Shown: one piece after another, positions 34,091 to 42,169 of the stretch
Position numbering within the stretch: the stretch's first letter is position 1
Layout: each line of letters begins with the position of its first letter
DNA from: Lysobacter concretionis Ko07 = DSM 16239
Lineage (GTDB): Bacteria > Pseudomonadota > Gammaproteobacteria > Xanthomonadales > Xanthomonadaceae
NCBI RefSeq assembly: GCF_000768345.1
Contig: NZ_AVPS01000008.1
Location: 62,001-126,000 of the forward strand
Length of the DNA: 64,000 bases
Direction: 5' to 3'
Translations under genes and position numbers: made by a program
Notes under the pieces: generated by a model
What the model saw: the letters and a program-made list of their open reading frames with translations, nothing else
The model's database searches: none
Told to the model about the DNA's origin: nothing

Positions 34091-35125
34091 ATGGCCCGCC
34101 CGATCTGGTCCGGAACCTTGTCATTCGGTCTGCTCAACATCCCGGTGTCGCTGATGTCGGGCGAACGTCGCACCGACATCTCGTTCCGCATGCTCGACGC
34201 GCGCGACAACACGCCGATCCGCTACGAGCGGGTCAACGCGGACAGCGGCGAGGAGGTGGCCTGGAAGGACATCGTCAAGGCGTTCGAGTACGACAAGGGC
34301 AGCTACGTCGTGCTCGAGCCCGAGGACATCAGGTCCGCCGCCCCGGAAAGCCATGACGCCATCGAGGTGGAAGCCTTCGTCCAGGCCAGCCAGATCGACC
34401 CGCGCTATTTCGAGAAGCCCTACGTGCTGGTGCCCGCCAAGAAGGCCGAAAAGGGCTACGTGCTGCTGCGCGAGGCGCTGTCGGCCACCGGCCGGATCGG
34501 CATTGCGCGGGTGGTGATCCGCACCCGTGAGCACCTGTGCGCGGTGATGCCGCACGGCGATGCGCTGCTGTTGCTGATGATGCGTTACCCGCAGGAACTG
34601 GTGGACATCGACGAGTACCGGATCCCCGAAGGCAAGGGCGCCGATTACCGGATCACCGCCCGGGAGCAGGCGTTCTCCGAGCAGTTGATCGAGACCATGT
34701 CCGGCGATTGGGATCCGACCCAGTACCAGGACGAATTCCGCGAACGCCTGCAGCAGGTGATCCGCCGGCGGATGAAGGACAAGGGCGTGGTCAGGCGCGA
34801 GGACGAGGAGCCGGAGCTGCACGAGAACGCGGCGACCAATGTGGTCGATTTCATGTCGTTGCTGCAGCAGAGCATCGCCAGGAAGCGGCGCACGCCGGCC
34901 CAGGCATCTGCGACCGGTTCGGATGCCCCGCAGTCCGATGGCCCGGCGAAGAAGGCCGCGAAAAAAGTCACGGCAAAACCGGCGCCGAAGGCCAGCACGA
35001 AAGCCGCGAAGGCCGCTGCCGAAAAGGCGGCCGGCGCGGCTTCCAAACGCGCCTCCAGGAGCGATTCCAGCCCGGCCAAGCCGGCGCGCAAAGCGGTCAC
35101 GAAGAAGCGCGGCAAAGTCGCCTAG
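34091..35125 (+). CDS. ku: non-homologous end-joining protein Ku
   Basis: Bacterial Ku, which forms a homodimeric ring on DNA ends and recruits LigD. The protein has 344 residues. The core (about 1-260) includes ARPIWSGTLSFGLLNIPVSL, the LigD-contact region and the segment LVDIDEYRIPEGKGADY. The C-terminal 85 residues are a lysine/alanine-rich tail (KKAAKKVTAKPAPKAS), as in other long-tailed bacterial Ku proteins, where it binds DNA. AGGAG precedes ATG 34091. The ligD gene begins 12 bases after its stop, so they are cotranscribed. Confidence 0.97.
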   Translation: MARPIWSGTLSFGLLNIPVSLMSGERRTDISFRMLDARDNTPIRYERVNADSGEEVAWKDIVKAFEYDKGSYVVLEPEDIRSAAPESHDAIEVEAFVQASQIDPRYFEKPYVLVPAKKAEKGYVLLREALSATGRIGIARVVIRTREHLCAVMPHGDALLLLMMRYPQELVDIDEYRIPEGKGADYRITAREQAFSEQLIETMSGDWDPTQYQDEFRERLQQVIRRRMKDKGVVRREDEEPELHENAATNVVDFMSLLQQSIARKRRTPAQASATGSDAPQSDGPAKKAAKKVTAKPAPKASTKAAKAAAEKAAGAASKRASRSDSSPAKPARKAVTKKRGKVA

Positions 35126-35137
35126 GCCGGGTTCGGC

Positions 35138-37756
35138 ATGAGCCTGCAGGAGTACGCCCGCAAGCGCCGGTTCGGCCACACCCCCGAGCCGGTCGGCGCG
35201 ACCGGCACCCGGCGCAGCAGGCGGTCAATCTTTGTCGTCCAGCTGCACCACGCCAGCGTGCGGCACTACGATTTCCGGCTGGAGATGGACGGTGCATTGA
35301 AGAGCTGGGCGGTGCCGAAAGGGCCGTCGCTGCGGGCCGGCGAGAAGCGACTGGCGGTGCAGGTGGAGGATCACCCGCTGGAGTACGCGACCTTCGCCGG
35401 CGACATCCCGGCGGGACATTACGGCGCCGGCCACGTGGACGTGTTCGACCACGGGGTGTGGAGCTGTGACGGCGACCCGCTGGAGGCATTGGCGGCGGGC
35501 AAGATCGATTTCGTCCTGCACGGCGGCAAGCTCGGCGGCGGCTGGAAGCTGATCCGCACCGCGAAGCCGGCGGCCAAGCCGCAATGGCTGCTGCTCAAGC
35601 GCGACGACGAGTACGCCGCCGACGCGGAGGCCGACGATCTGGTCGACGCACCAGCGCCGGCAGGCTGGAAGGGACGGCGGCCGTCGGGCCCGGAAAAACC
35701 TGTGGGAACAGCAGCGAAACCGGGGGGCGCGAAATCGGCAGCAAGGAAGTCGACAACCGCTGCCTCGTCCACCGCCCCCGCCAAGGCAACGGGCGTGAAA
35801 TCGGCCCGCGCCACCGCCGGGCCGTCACCCGCGCGACGCCGGAAAACCGACTGGCATCGCCGCGCCGCGGCCCTCGACGGCGCCAGGCCGTTGCGCGGCG
35901 ATACCGGATTCGCTCCCCAGCTGGCGACCCTGCGCGGGTCACCCCCGACCGGCGACCATTGGCTGCACGAACTCAAGTGGGACGGCTACCGCCTGCTCGC
36001 GCGCATCGACGATGGCAAGGCCCGTCTGCGCTCGCGCAATGGCCTGGACTGGACGGCCGACTACCCCGAGATCGTCGTCGCGCTGGAAGGCCTGGGCGTG
36101 GCGTCCGCGAGCCTGGACGGCGAGCTGATCGCGCTGGATGCCCAAGGTCGCAACAGTTTCTCCGCGCTCCAGCGCACGATCGAGGGCACCGCCAACGCGA
36201 CCTTGCGCTACGTCGTGTTCGACCTGCCGAGCCTGGCCGGGATCGATCTCACCGGCACCCGTCTGGACGCACGCAAGGCGTTGCTGGAGAAGCTGCTGGC
36301 GGGCGCGCCGCAGGACGTGCTCGCCTACAGCCAGCACATCGCCGACCACGGCGCGGAGGTGTTCGCGGCCAGCCGGAAGCAAGCCATGGAGGGCATCATC
36401 AGCAAGGCCATCGATGCGCCCTATACGCCGGGGCGGTCGAGCACCTGGCTCAAGATCAAGCACGCGCAGACCGACGAGTTCATCGTCGTCGGCTTTACCG
36501 CGCCCAAGGGCTCGCGGGTCGGCTTCGGCTCGTTGCTGGTGGCGACGCGCGATGCCGGGCAGCTGAAGTACCTCGGCCGGGTCGGCACCGGTTTCGACGA
36601 TGCGCTCCTGCGCGACCTGGGCATCCGGCTGCGGCGGCTGTCGCGTGACGAGGCGACGGTAAGCCTGCCGCCGCATGTGCCGTTTGCCGCACGCGAGGTG
36701 ACCTGGGTCGCGCCGGAGCTGGTGGTGGAAGTGGCGTTCCGCGGTTGGGGCAAGGAAGGACTGCTGCGCCAGGCCAGCTACCAGCGGATGCGCGAGGACA
36801 AAGACCCGGCCGATGTCGGAGCAAGCGAGGTGGAGGGCACCAAGGTGGACAGGCAGAACGTGCGCGATCAAGCCACGGCACGGCTTACCAGCCCGGACAA
36901 GCTGATCTATCCGGCCGAGAAGATCACCAAGCAGCAGGTCGCGGAGTACTACCGCGCGGTCGCCGCGCGGTTGCTGCCCGAGGTCGTGCAGCGGCCGTTG
37001 TCGCTGCTGCGCTGTCCGGACGGCGTGCAGGGCCAGTGCTTCTTCCAGAAGCACCACGCCGCCAGCCTCGGCGGGCGCGTGCATGCCGTGGCAATCAAGG
37101 AGAGGGGCGGCGCGCGGGCGGAGTACGTCTACATCGACGACCTCGACGGCCTGCTCGATCTGGTGCAGATGAACGTGCTGGAGCTGCACCCCTGGGGCGC
37201 GCGGATCGAGGACGTCGAGCATCCCGACCGGCTGGTGTTCGACCTGGACCCCGGCGACGGCGTGCCGTGGTCTGCGGTCAGGGCGGGCGCCCGCGACGTG
37301 CGGGCCCGGCTGGACGAGATCGGCCTGGCGAGCTTCCTGCGCCTGTCGGGTGGCAAGGGCGTGCACGTGGTGGTGCCGATCGCGCCGGGGCCGGGCTGGA
37401 GCGAGACCAAGGCATTCTGCGAGGCGTTCGCCGATGCGATGGCGACCCACGCGCCCGACAGGTACGTGGCGACCGCGTCCAAGGCCAAGCGCGGCGGGGT
37501 GATCTTCATCGACTGGCTGCGCAACAGCCGCGGTGCGACCAGCGTGGCCAGCTGGTCGCTGCGGGCGCGTCCGGGGGCAGCCGTCGCAATGCCGCTGCGC
37601 TGGGACGAGCTTGGCCGCACCCGATCCGGTGCCGACTATCCGCTGGCGCGGGCGTTGCGGCGGGCGGCAAGCTTGCGCGGCGATCCGTGGACCGGGTGGC
37701 AAGACGCGCAACGACAGGAGCTGGCAAAGCTTTCACGAGCGGACCAGCAGGTCTGA
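35138..37756 (+). CDS. ligD: multifunctional ATP-dependent DNA ligase D (PE-ligase-polymerase)
   Basis: The central NHEJ enzyme, 872 residues with three domains in Pseudomonas order. Residues about 30-160 are the 3'-phosphoesterase domain (FVVQLHHASVRHYDFRLEMDG with catalytic histidines, and HYGAGHVDVFD). A basic, alanine-rich linker follows (about 165-240). Residues 255-560 are the ligase domain, with the adenylated lysine K280 in ELKWDGYRLL and EGIISK. Residues about 580-872 are the archaeo-eukaryotic primase-like polymerase (VFDLDPGDG with metal aspartates D702 and D704). All catalytic motifs are intact. It follows ku by 12 bases, forming a complete two-gene system. Confidence 0.97.
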   Translation: MSLQEYARKRRFGHTPEPVGATGTRRSRRSIFVVQLHHASVRHYDFRLEMDGALKSWAVPKGPSLRAGEKRLAVQVEDHPLEYATFAGDIPAGHYGAGHVDVFDHGVWSCDGDPLEALAAGKIDFVLHGGKLGGGWKLIRTAKPAAKPQWLLLKRDDEYAADAEADDLVDAPAPAGWKGRRPSGPEKPVGTAAKPGGAKSAARKSTTAASSTAPAKATGVKSARATAGPSPARRRKTDWHRRAAALDGARPLRGDTGFAPQLATLRGSPPTGDHWLHELKWDGYRLLARIDDGKARLRSRNGLDWTADYPEIVVALEGLGVASASLDGELIALDAQGRNSFSALQRTIEGTANATLRYVVFDLPSLAGIDLTGTRLDARKALLEKLLAGAPQDVLAYSQHIADHGAEVFAASRKQAMEGIISKAIDAPYTPGRSSTWLKIKHAQTDEFIVVGFTAPKGSRVGFGSLLVATRDAGQLKYLGRVGTGFDDALLRDLGIRLRRLSRDEATVSLPPHVPFAAREVTWVAPELVVEVAFRGWGKEGLLRQASYQRMREDKDPADVGASEVEGTKVDRQNVRDQATARLTSPDKLIYPAEKITKQQVAEYYRAVAARLLPEVVQRPLSLLRCPDGVQGQCFFQKHHAASLGGRVHAVAIKERGGARAEYVYIDDLDGLLDLVQMNVLELHPWGARIEDVEHPDRLVFDLDPGDGVPWSAVRAGARDVRARLDEIGLASFLRLSGGKGVHVVVPIAPGPGWSETKAFCEAFADAMATHAPDRYVATASKAKRGGVIFIDWLRNSRGATSVASWSLRARPGAAVAMPLRWDELGRTRSGADYPLARALRRAASLRGDPWTGWQDAQRQELAKLSRADQQV

Positions 37757-37797
37757 ACGCCGGCCCGGACGTTCATCCAGCCCGCGGCGGCGGCCGC

Positions 37798-37803
37798 TAA
37801 AAT
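37798..37803 (+). promoter_or_regulatory. -10 element placed for leaderless transcription
   Basis: TAAAAT sits six bases before ATG 37810. A transcript starting seven bases downstream of a -10 box would begin at the start codon itself, so the mRNA may be leaderless. No ribosome site precedes the ATG, which agrees. No clear -35 was found. Confidence 0.4.
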
Positions 37804-37809
37804 GTGCCG

Positions 37810-38604
37810 ATGTTTTCGCCACCGGTATTTCGTGCCTGCCTGCGCGCGCTGGCGGTGCTGTCCGTCGCCTTGATGGCGGGTTGCTCCACCACACCCGGCG
37901 CGGTTGGCGTGTCTGTACCAACCCTGCCCGCATCACCGGCCATCCTTGCGGCAACAGAACCGACGCTTGCCGAACGCCTGGTCGCGGCAGCGCCGGCTGC
38001 GGACCCGGAAGTGATCGCCCTGGCGGTGCAGGCACAACGTTGCGCGGTCGCCCACGGTGAAGCGGCGCCGCCGCAGCGGCTGGCGGTGATCGACTACTCG
38101 CGCCCGTCGACCGAGCCGCGGCTGTGGGTGTTCTCACTGGCGGACGCGCGTTTGCTGTATTCCGAGCATGTCGCGCACGGCAAGCACAGCGGGGCGAACC
38201 TGGCCACCGCGTTTTCCAATGTCGAGGGCAGCCTGCAGTCCAGCCTGGGCCTGTTCAGCACGGCCGAGACCTATGTCGGCGGCAACGGGTATTCGCTGCG
38301 CATGGACGGGCTGGAGCCGGGGATCAACGACCGCGCGCGCGAGCGCCTGCTGGTGATCCACGGCGCCGATTACGTCAATCCGCGGCAGGCGGTGCAGCAG
38401 GGGCGGCTGGGTCGCAGCTACGGCTGTCCGGCCGTGCGCGCCGGCGTCGCCCACGAATTGATCGACAGTCTGAAGGGCGGCCAGATGCTGTTCGCCTATT
38501 ACCCTGACATGCAGTGGCTGCATGGCTCGCGGTTCATCGGCTGCAACAGCAACGCCGGTGGCGCGGGCGCGGGCGCTTCAGTCGCCAGCAAGGCGGGACG
38601 CTAG
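37810..38604 (+). CDS. L,D-transpeptidase catalytic domain lipoprotein (YkuD_2 type)
   Basis: A 264-residue exported protein with a lipobox cysteine (VALMAGC). The catalytic region is of the murein L,D-transpeptidase-like YkuD_2 family: IDYSRPSTEPRLWVFSLAD, LFSTAETYVGGNGYSLRMDG, then ERLLVIHGADYVNPRQAV, and the catalytic cysteine in LGRSYGCPAVRAG. It would act in the periplasm on peptidoglycan crosslinks. The ATG 37810 is preferred to an upstream GTG at 37804 by position of the -10 box. The next gene encodes another L,D-transpeptidase and the one after it an M23 peptidase. Confidence 0.88.
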   Translation: MFSPPVFRACLRALAVLSVALMAGCSTTPGAVGVSVPTLPASPAILAATEPTLAERLVAAAPAADPEVIALAVQAQRCAVAHGEAAPPQRLAVIDYSRPSTEPRLWVFSLADARLLYSEHVAHGKHSGANLATAFSNVEGSLQSSLGLFSTAETYVGGNGYSLRMDGLEPGINDRARERLLVIHGADYVNPRQAVQQGRLGRSYGCPAVRAGVAHELIDSLKGGQMLFAYYPDMQWLHGSRFIGCNSNAGGAGAGASVASKAGR

Positions 38605-38667
38605 CGTTCACGTCGTCGCCAATGCGTATCACGCAGCATCGGTCGCAATCTGATCCGGAGCGACCCC

Positions 38668-39699
38668 ATGAGTGAATCTGCGAACCGTTGTCACGTCCGC
38701 GCCCTGTGCGCCCAGCGTCCCCACCGCGGGTGGGCGCTTGCCTGCGCGCTGGCGTTGCTGCCAGCCGCCGTGCTCGCCCAGGACAGCGCCGGACGACTGG
38801 CCCCCGCCGCGGTGAACGACGTGCGGATGGTGACGGCGGTGGGTGCCGATGCCGGCAACCAGAGCAAAGCCGCGATCTTGCGCGCGCAGGTGCTGCTCGA
38901 TCGCGCGCATTTCTCGCCCGGGGAGATCGACGGCGGCTTCGGTTCCAACACCCGTCGCGCCATCGAGGGCTTCCAGCGCAGTCGCGACCTGGAGATCACC
39001 GGCGTGGTGGATGAAGCCACCTGGGCCGCGCTCAATGCCGACAGCGCCGATGCGTTGATCGGCTACCCGCTGACCGACGCCGATGTCGCCGGACCATTCA
39101 GCAAGATCCCCGCCGACATGGTCGACAAGGCCAAGCTCGACACGCTCGGTTACACCTCGGCGATCGAAGCGTTGGGGGAGCGATTCCATGCCAGCCCGAA
39201 GTTGCTGCGCGAACTCAATCCGGACACGAAACTGCAGGCCGGGGTGACCTGGCAGGTTCCCAACGTGAGCGATGCCGCGCTGCCGAAGGCGGGCAAGGTC
39301 GTGGTCGACAAGTCCGACTCGGTGGTGATGCTGGTTGACGAGTCCGGCAAGACGGTGGCGCAATGGCCCGCCTCGATGGGCAGCTCGCACGACCCGCTGC
39401 CGCTGGGCGAATGGACGATCAAGGGCGTCGCCAGCGAGCCGACCTTCCACTACAACCCGGAGCTGTTCTGGGACGCGGATCCCGCGCACAGCAAGGCGGA
39501 GATCGCGCCGGGTCCGAACAATCCGGTCGGCGTGGTGTGGATCGACCTGTCCAAACCGCACTACGGCATCCACGGCACGCCGGAGCCGTCCACGATCGGC
39601 AAGACCCAGTCCCACGGCTGCATCCGCATGACCAACTGGAGTGCACTGGCGCTGTCCAAGGCGGTCGCGCCGGGGACGCTGGCGGTGCTGCAGCCATGA
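38668..39699 (+). CDS. L,D-transpeptidase with peptidoglycan-binding domain
   Basis: A 343-residue exported enzyme (signal region ALACALALLPAAVLAQ). Residues about 68-125 are a PG_binding_1 domain (LLDRAHFSPGEIDGGFGSN, TGVVDEATWAAL). A LysM-like or helical spacer follows. The YkuD catalytic domain at about 210-343 contains the histidine in HYGIHGTPEP and the catalytic C318 in SHGCIRMTNW. It would make 3-3 crosslinks in peptidoglycan or attach lipoproteins. GGAGCG precedes the ATG. The neighbouring genes point to cell-wall remodelling. Confidence 0.95.
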   Translation: MSESANRCHVRALCAQRPHRGWALACALALLPAAVLAQDSAGRLAPAAVNDVRMVTAVGADAGNQSKAAILRAQVLLDRAHFSPGEIDGGFGSNTRRAIEGFQRSRDLEITGVVDEATWAALNADSADALIGYPLTDADVAGPFSKIPADMVDKAKLDTLGYTSAIEALGERFHASPKLLRELNPDTKLQAGVTWQVPNVSDAALPKAGKVVVDKSDSVVMLVDESGKTVAQWPASMGSSHDPLPLGEWTIKGVASEPTFHYNPELFWDADPAHSKAEIAPGPNNPVGVVWIDLSKPHYGIHGTPEPSTIGKTQSHGCIRMTNWSALALSKAVAPGTLAVLQP

Positions 39700-39733
39700 T
39701 CGACGCCATCGGCACGTGGGCGACGGGTATCCG

Positions 39734-40459
39734 ATGAGGGCGCTGCTGATCTTCCTCGCCGGGCTGCTGGTGGGCGCCAACGCGGTGTACTTCCTGATGA
39801 CCTGGAAGCACGCCGACCCGGCCGCGGTGGGGGTGTTCGAACGCGAACGCACCCGGCATGCGCAAGCGCCGGACGCGCCGGACGCGCCCGCCCGCCCGGG
39901 CCCCGACGACGGTGTTCCGGCCGCCGCCGAACCCGGGCGGGAACCGGTTGCGCCGGATCGCGTCCGGATCGATACCCCCCCGATCACGCCCCCGCGCGCC
40001 AACGCTGGCGGAGGGCACCCGCCGCGCCTGATCGTGCCGGTACGCGGGGTCGAGGTCGCCGAGCTGGACAACACCTTCGAGGACGCCCGCGGCCAAAGCC
40101 GGGTGCACGAGGCGATCGACATCATGGCGCCGCGCGGCACCCCGGTGCTGGCCGTCGCCGACGGCACGGTGGAGAAACTGTTCGACAGCGAGCCGGGTGG
40201 CTTGACCATCTACCAGTTCGAGCCCAGTGGCCGTTACGCCTACTACTACGCGCATCTGGACCGCTACGCCGCCAACCTGGCGGAAGGCCAGGCGCTGAAG
40301 CAGGGCGAGGTGATCGGCTATGTCGGCAGCACCGGCAACGCCAGCGACGACGCCCCACACCTGCACTTCGGCATTTTCCGGCTTGGTCCGGAAAAGCGCT
40401 GGTGGGAAGGCACCGCGATCAACCCGTATCCGGTATTGACCGGCCAGGCGACGCTCTAG
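39734..40459 (+). CDS. M23 family metallopeptidase (LytM/NlpD-like)
   Basis: A 241-residue protein anchored by one N-terminal membrane helix (RALLIFLAGLLVGANAVYFL), then a proline-rich disordered linker (about 30-95), then a LytM-type peptidase domain. The zinc ligands of M23 are recognisable in RVHEAIDIMAPRGTPV (H and D of the H-x3-D motif; the glycine after H is replaced by E-A) and in APHLHFGIF (H-x-H). It should cut peptidoglycan crosslinks from the inner-membrane side of the periplasm. It is 34 bases after the transpeptidase gene and probably cotranscribed. Confidence 0.92.
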   Translation: MRALLIFLAGLLVGANAVYFLMTWKHADPAAVGVFERERTRHAQAPDAPDAPARPGPDDGVPAAAEPGREPVAPDRVRIDTPPITPPRANAGGGHPPRLIVPVRGVEVAELDNTFEDARGQSRVHEAIDIMAPRGTPVLAVADGTVEKLFDSEPGGLTIYQFEPSGRYAYYYAHLDRYAANLAEGQALKQGEVIGYVGSTGNASDDAPHLHFGIFRLGPEKRWWEGTAINPYPVLTGQATL

Positions 40460-40627
40460 TCGCCGGCCCGGTCTGTCGCGCTCGAACCGGCGGTTTCATC
40501 CAGTCGCGCCTGCGCCTTGCGCAGGCTGCCGCCCGTGACGCTGCCGTCCATCGCCTTGGCGCCCGTACACAACCATCGAGCCGATCGCGGCGTGGGCAGG
40601 CAGGCGACCGGCAGCGCAGATGGCGGT

Positions 40628-41299
40628 TCAGTCGTCCAGCAGCGGGACCAGCCGGGACCAGACATGGTCGCGCAGCTGCGGCTGCACGGCGGCGGTCGGG
40701 TGCAGGTTGTCGGCCTGGTAGGCATCGCGGTCGGTCGCGATCGGGGCCAGCAGGAACGGCAGCAGGGCGACATGGAAGCGGTCGGCGAGGTTGCGGTAGT
40801 TGGCCTCGAACGCGCGGGTGTAGGCCGGTCCGAGGTTCGGCGGCATCTGCATGCCGATCAGCAGCACTTTCGCGCCCGCGCCGTGCGCCGCGCCGATCAT
40901 GTAGGCGAGATGGTTGGCGCTCTGCTGCGTGGGCAGGCCGCGCAGGCCGTCGTTCGCACCCAGTGCAATCACGACCACCTCCGGACGCTCCCGGACCAGC
41001 GCGTCGATGATCCGCGCCGCGCCGCCGGCGGTGGTCTCGCCGCTGATGCTGGCATTGGCCACGCGCCAGCCGGGCTTCTCGCTCGCGATGCGCCGGGCCG
41101 TCAACGCGACCCAGCCCTGCTCGGCCGCCATGCCGTAGCCGGCCGAGAGCGAGTCGCCCATCACCAGTACGGTGTGGGTGGTGGGCGCTGCGGCCTGCAC
41201 GCGCGCCGGCATCAACAGCATGGCGACTGCCAGCAGCAACAGGCCCGCCACGCATTGAATACGCGGTCGCCAAGCCGCATATCGCGCAGTCATCGTCAT
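40628..41299 (-). CDS. tesA: exported SGNH-family arylesterase (TesA-like)
   Basis: A periplasmic multifunctional esterase/lysophospholipase. After a signal peptide (IQCVAGLLLLAVAMLLMPA ending VQAA) comes the block I GDSLSAGYG, the block III GAND and the catalytic DNLHP (Asp-x-x-His) near the end. About 223 residues from ATG 41299; ATG 41293 is also possible and neither has a good ribosome site. It is divergent from the YbbA ABC gene, the same arrangement as tesA-ybbA in E. coli, which supports both names. Confidence 0.93.
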   Translation of the reverse strand: MTMTARYAAWRPRIQCVAGLLLLAVAMLLMPARVQAAAPTTHTVLVMGDSLSAGYGMAAEQGWVALTARRIASEKPGWRVANASISGETTAGGAARIIDALVRERPEVVVIALGANDGLRGLPTQQSANHLAYMIGAAHGAGAKVLLIGMQMPPNLGPAYTRAFEANYRNLADRFHVALLPFLLAPIATDRDAYQADNLHPTAAVQPQLRDHVWSRLVPLLDD

Positions 41300-41425
41300 G
41301 GTTGTTGCGGTTCGGGCCGTCATCGTTGGTGTCGTTGTGGATGCCGTCACGTTCCGGATTCCCTCTTCTGCTTCATTTTCTTTTCCACCTTGGCGCAGCG
41401 CAGGTTCGCGCCACCAGGAGCCATC

Positions 41426-42169
41426 ATGGCCAATCGTTCTGCCGCCGTTGCTGAAACCCCGATCCGACCGGACTCCGCCACGTCGACGTTTGCGCTGGAA
41501 GTCAGCGGGCTGGGCAAGCGCGTGCCTCTGCCTTCGGGCGAGCTGACCATTCTCGATGGGGTCGACTTCACGATCGCGCAAGGCGACACGGTGGCGATCG
41601 TCGGTGCATCGGGCTCGGGCAAGAGCACGCTGCTGTCGCTGATGGCCGGCCTGGACACGCCCAGCAGCGGTGAGGTGGTTCTCGATGGCGAGGTGTTGTC
41701 GGCGCTCGACGAGGACGGCCGGGCGCGGGTGCGCGGGGCGAAGGTCGGTTTCGTGTTCCAGAACTTCCAGCTGCTGCCGTCGCTGACCGCATGGGAGAAC
41801 GTGATGCTGCCGCTGGAGCTGCGCGGCGACCGCGAGGTCGAAAGTCCGGCCCGCGCGATCCTGCAGCAGGTCGGGCTGGGCGAGCGGCTGGGCCATTACC
41901 CGCGCCAGCTGTCGGGCGGCGAGCAGCAGCGCGTCGCGCTGGCCCGCGCGTTCGTGACCCGGCCGTCGCTGCTGTTCGCCGATGAGCCCACCGGCAACCT
42001 CGACAGCCGCACCGGGCAGGCGATCATCGAGCTGCTGTTCGCGCTCAACGCGCAGGCCGGCACGACCCTGGTGCTGGTGACCCATGACGAGCAGCTTGCC
42101 CGGCGCTGCGGCCAGCGGCTGCGGCTGGACGGTGGCCGGCTGGTGGCGCACGAGTCGCAGGCGGCATGA
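41426..42169 (+). CDS. ybbA: ABC transporter ATP-binding protein YbbA
   Basis: A 247-residue ATPase of the LolD/MacB type. Walker A is VGASGSGKST, the Q-loop follows VFQNFQLLPS, the signature is LSGGEQQRVA, Walker B is LLFADEPTGNLD. CAGGAG precedes ATG 41426. It overlaps the permease gene by four bases (ATGA) and lies divergently beside tesA as in E. coli. With YbbP it forms a mechanotransmission-type ABC system that probably extracts substrates or esters from the membrane for TesA; the substrate is unproven. Confidence 0.94.
   Translation: MANRSAAVAETPIRPDSATSTFALEVSGLGKRVPLPSGELTILDGVDFTIAQGDTVAIVGASGSGKSTLLSLMAGLDTPSSGEVVLDGEVLSALDEDGRARVRGAKVGFVFQNFQLLPSLTAWENVMLPLELRGDREVESPARAILQQVGLGERLGHYPRQLSGGEQQRVALARAFVTRPSLLFADEPTGNLDSRTGQAIIELLFALNAQAGTTLVLVTHDEQLARRCGQRLRLDGGRLVAHESQAA

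Noticed and set aside
35939-37711. Minus-strand frame of 590 codons opposite ligD
   Set aside because: Antisense shadow. The plus strand has three intact catalytic domains.
38134-40366. Several antisense frames opposite the peptidoglycan genes
   Set aside because: All lack start signals and domain content; the sense strand shows signal peptides and catalytic motifs.
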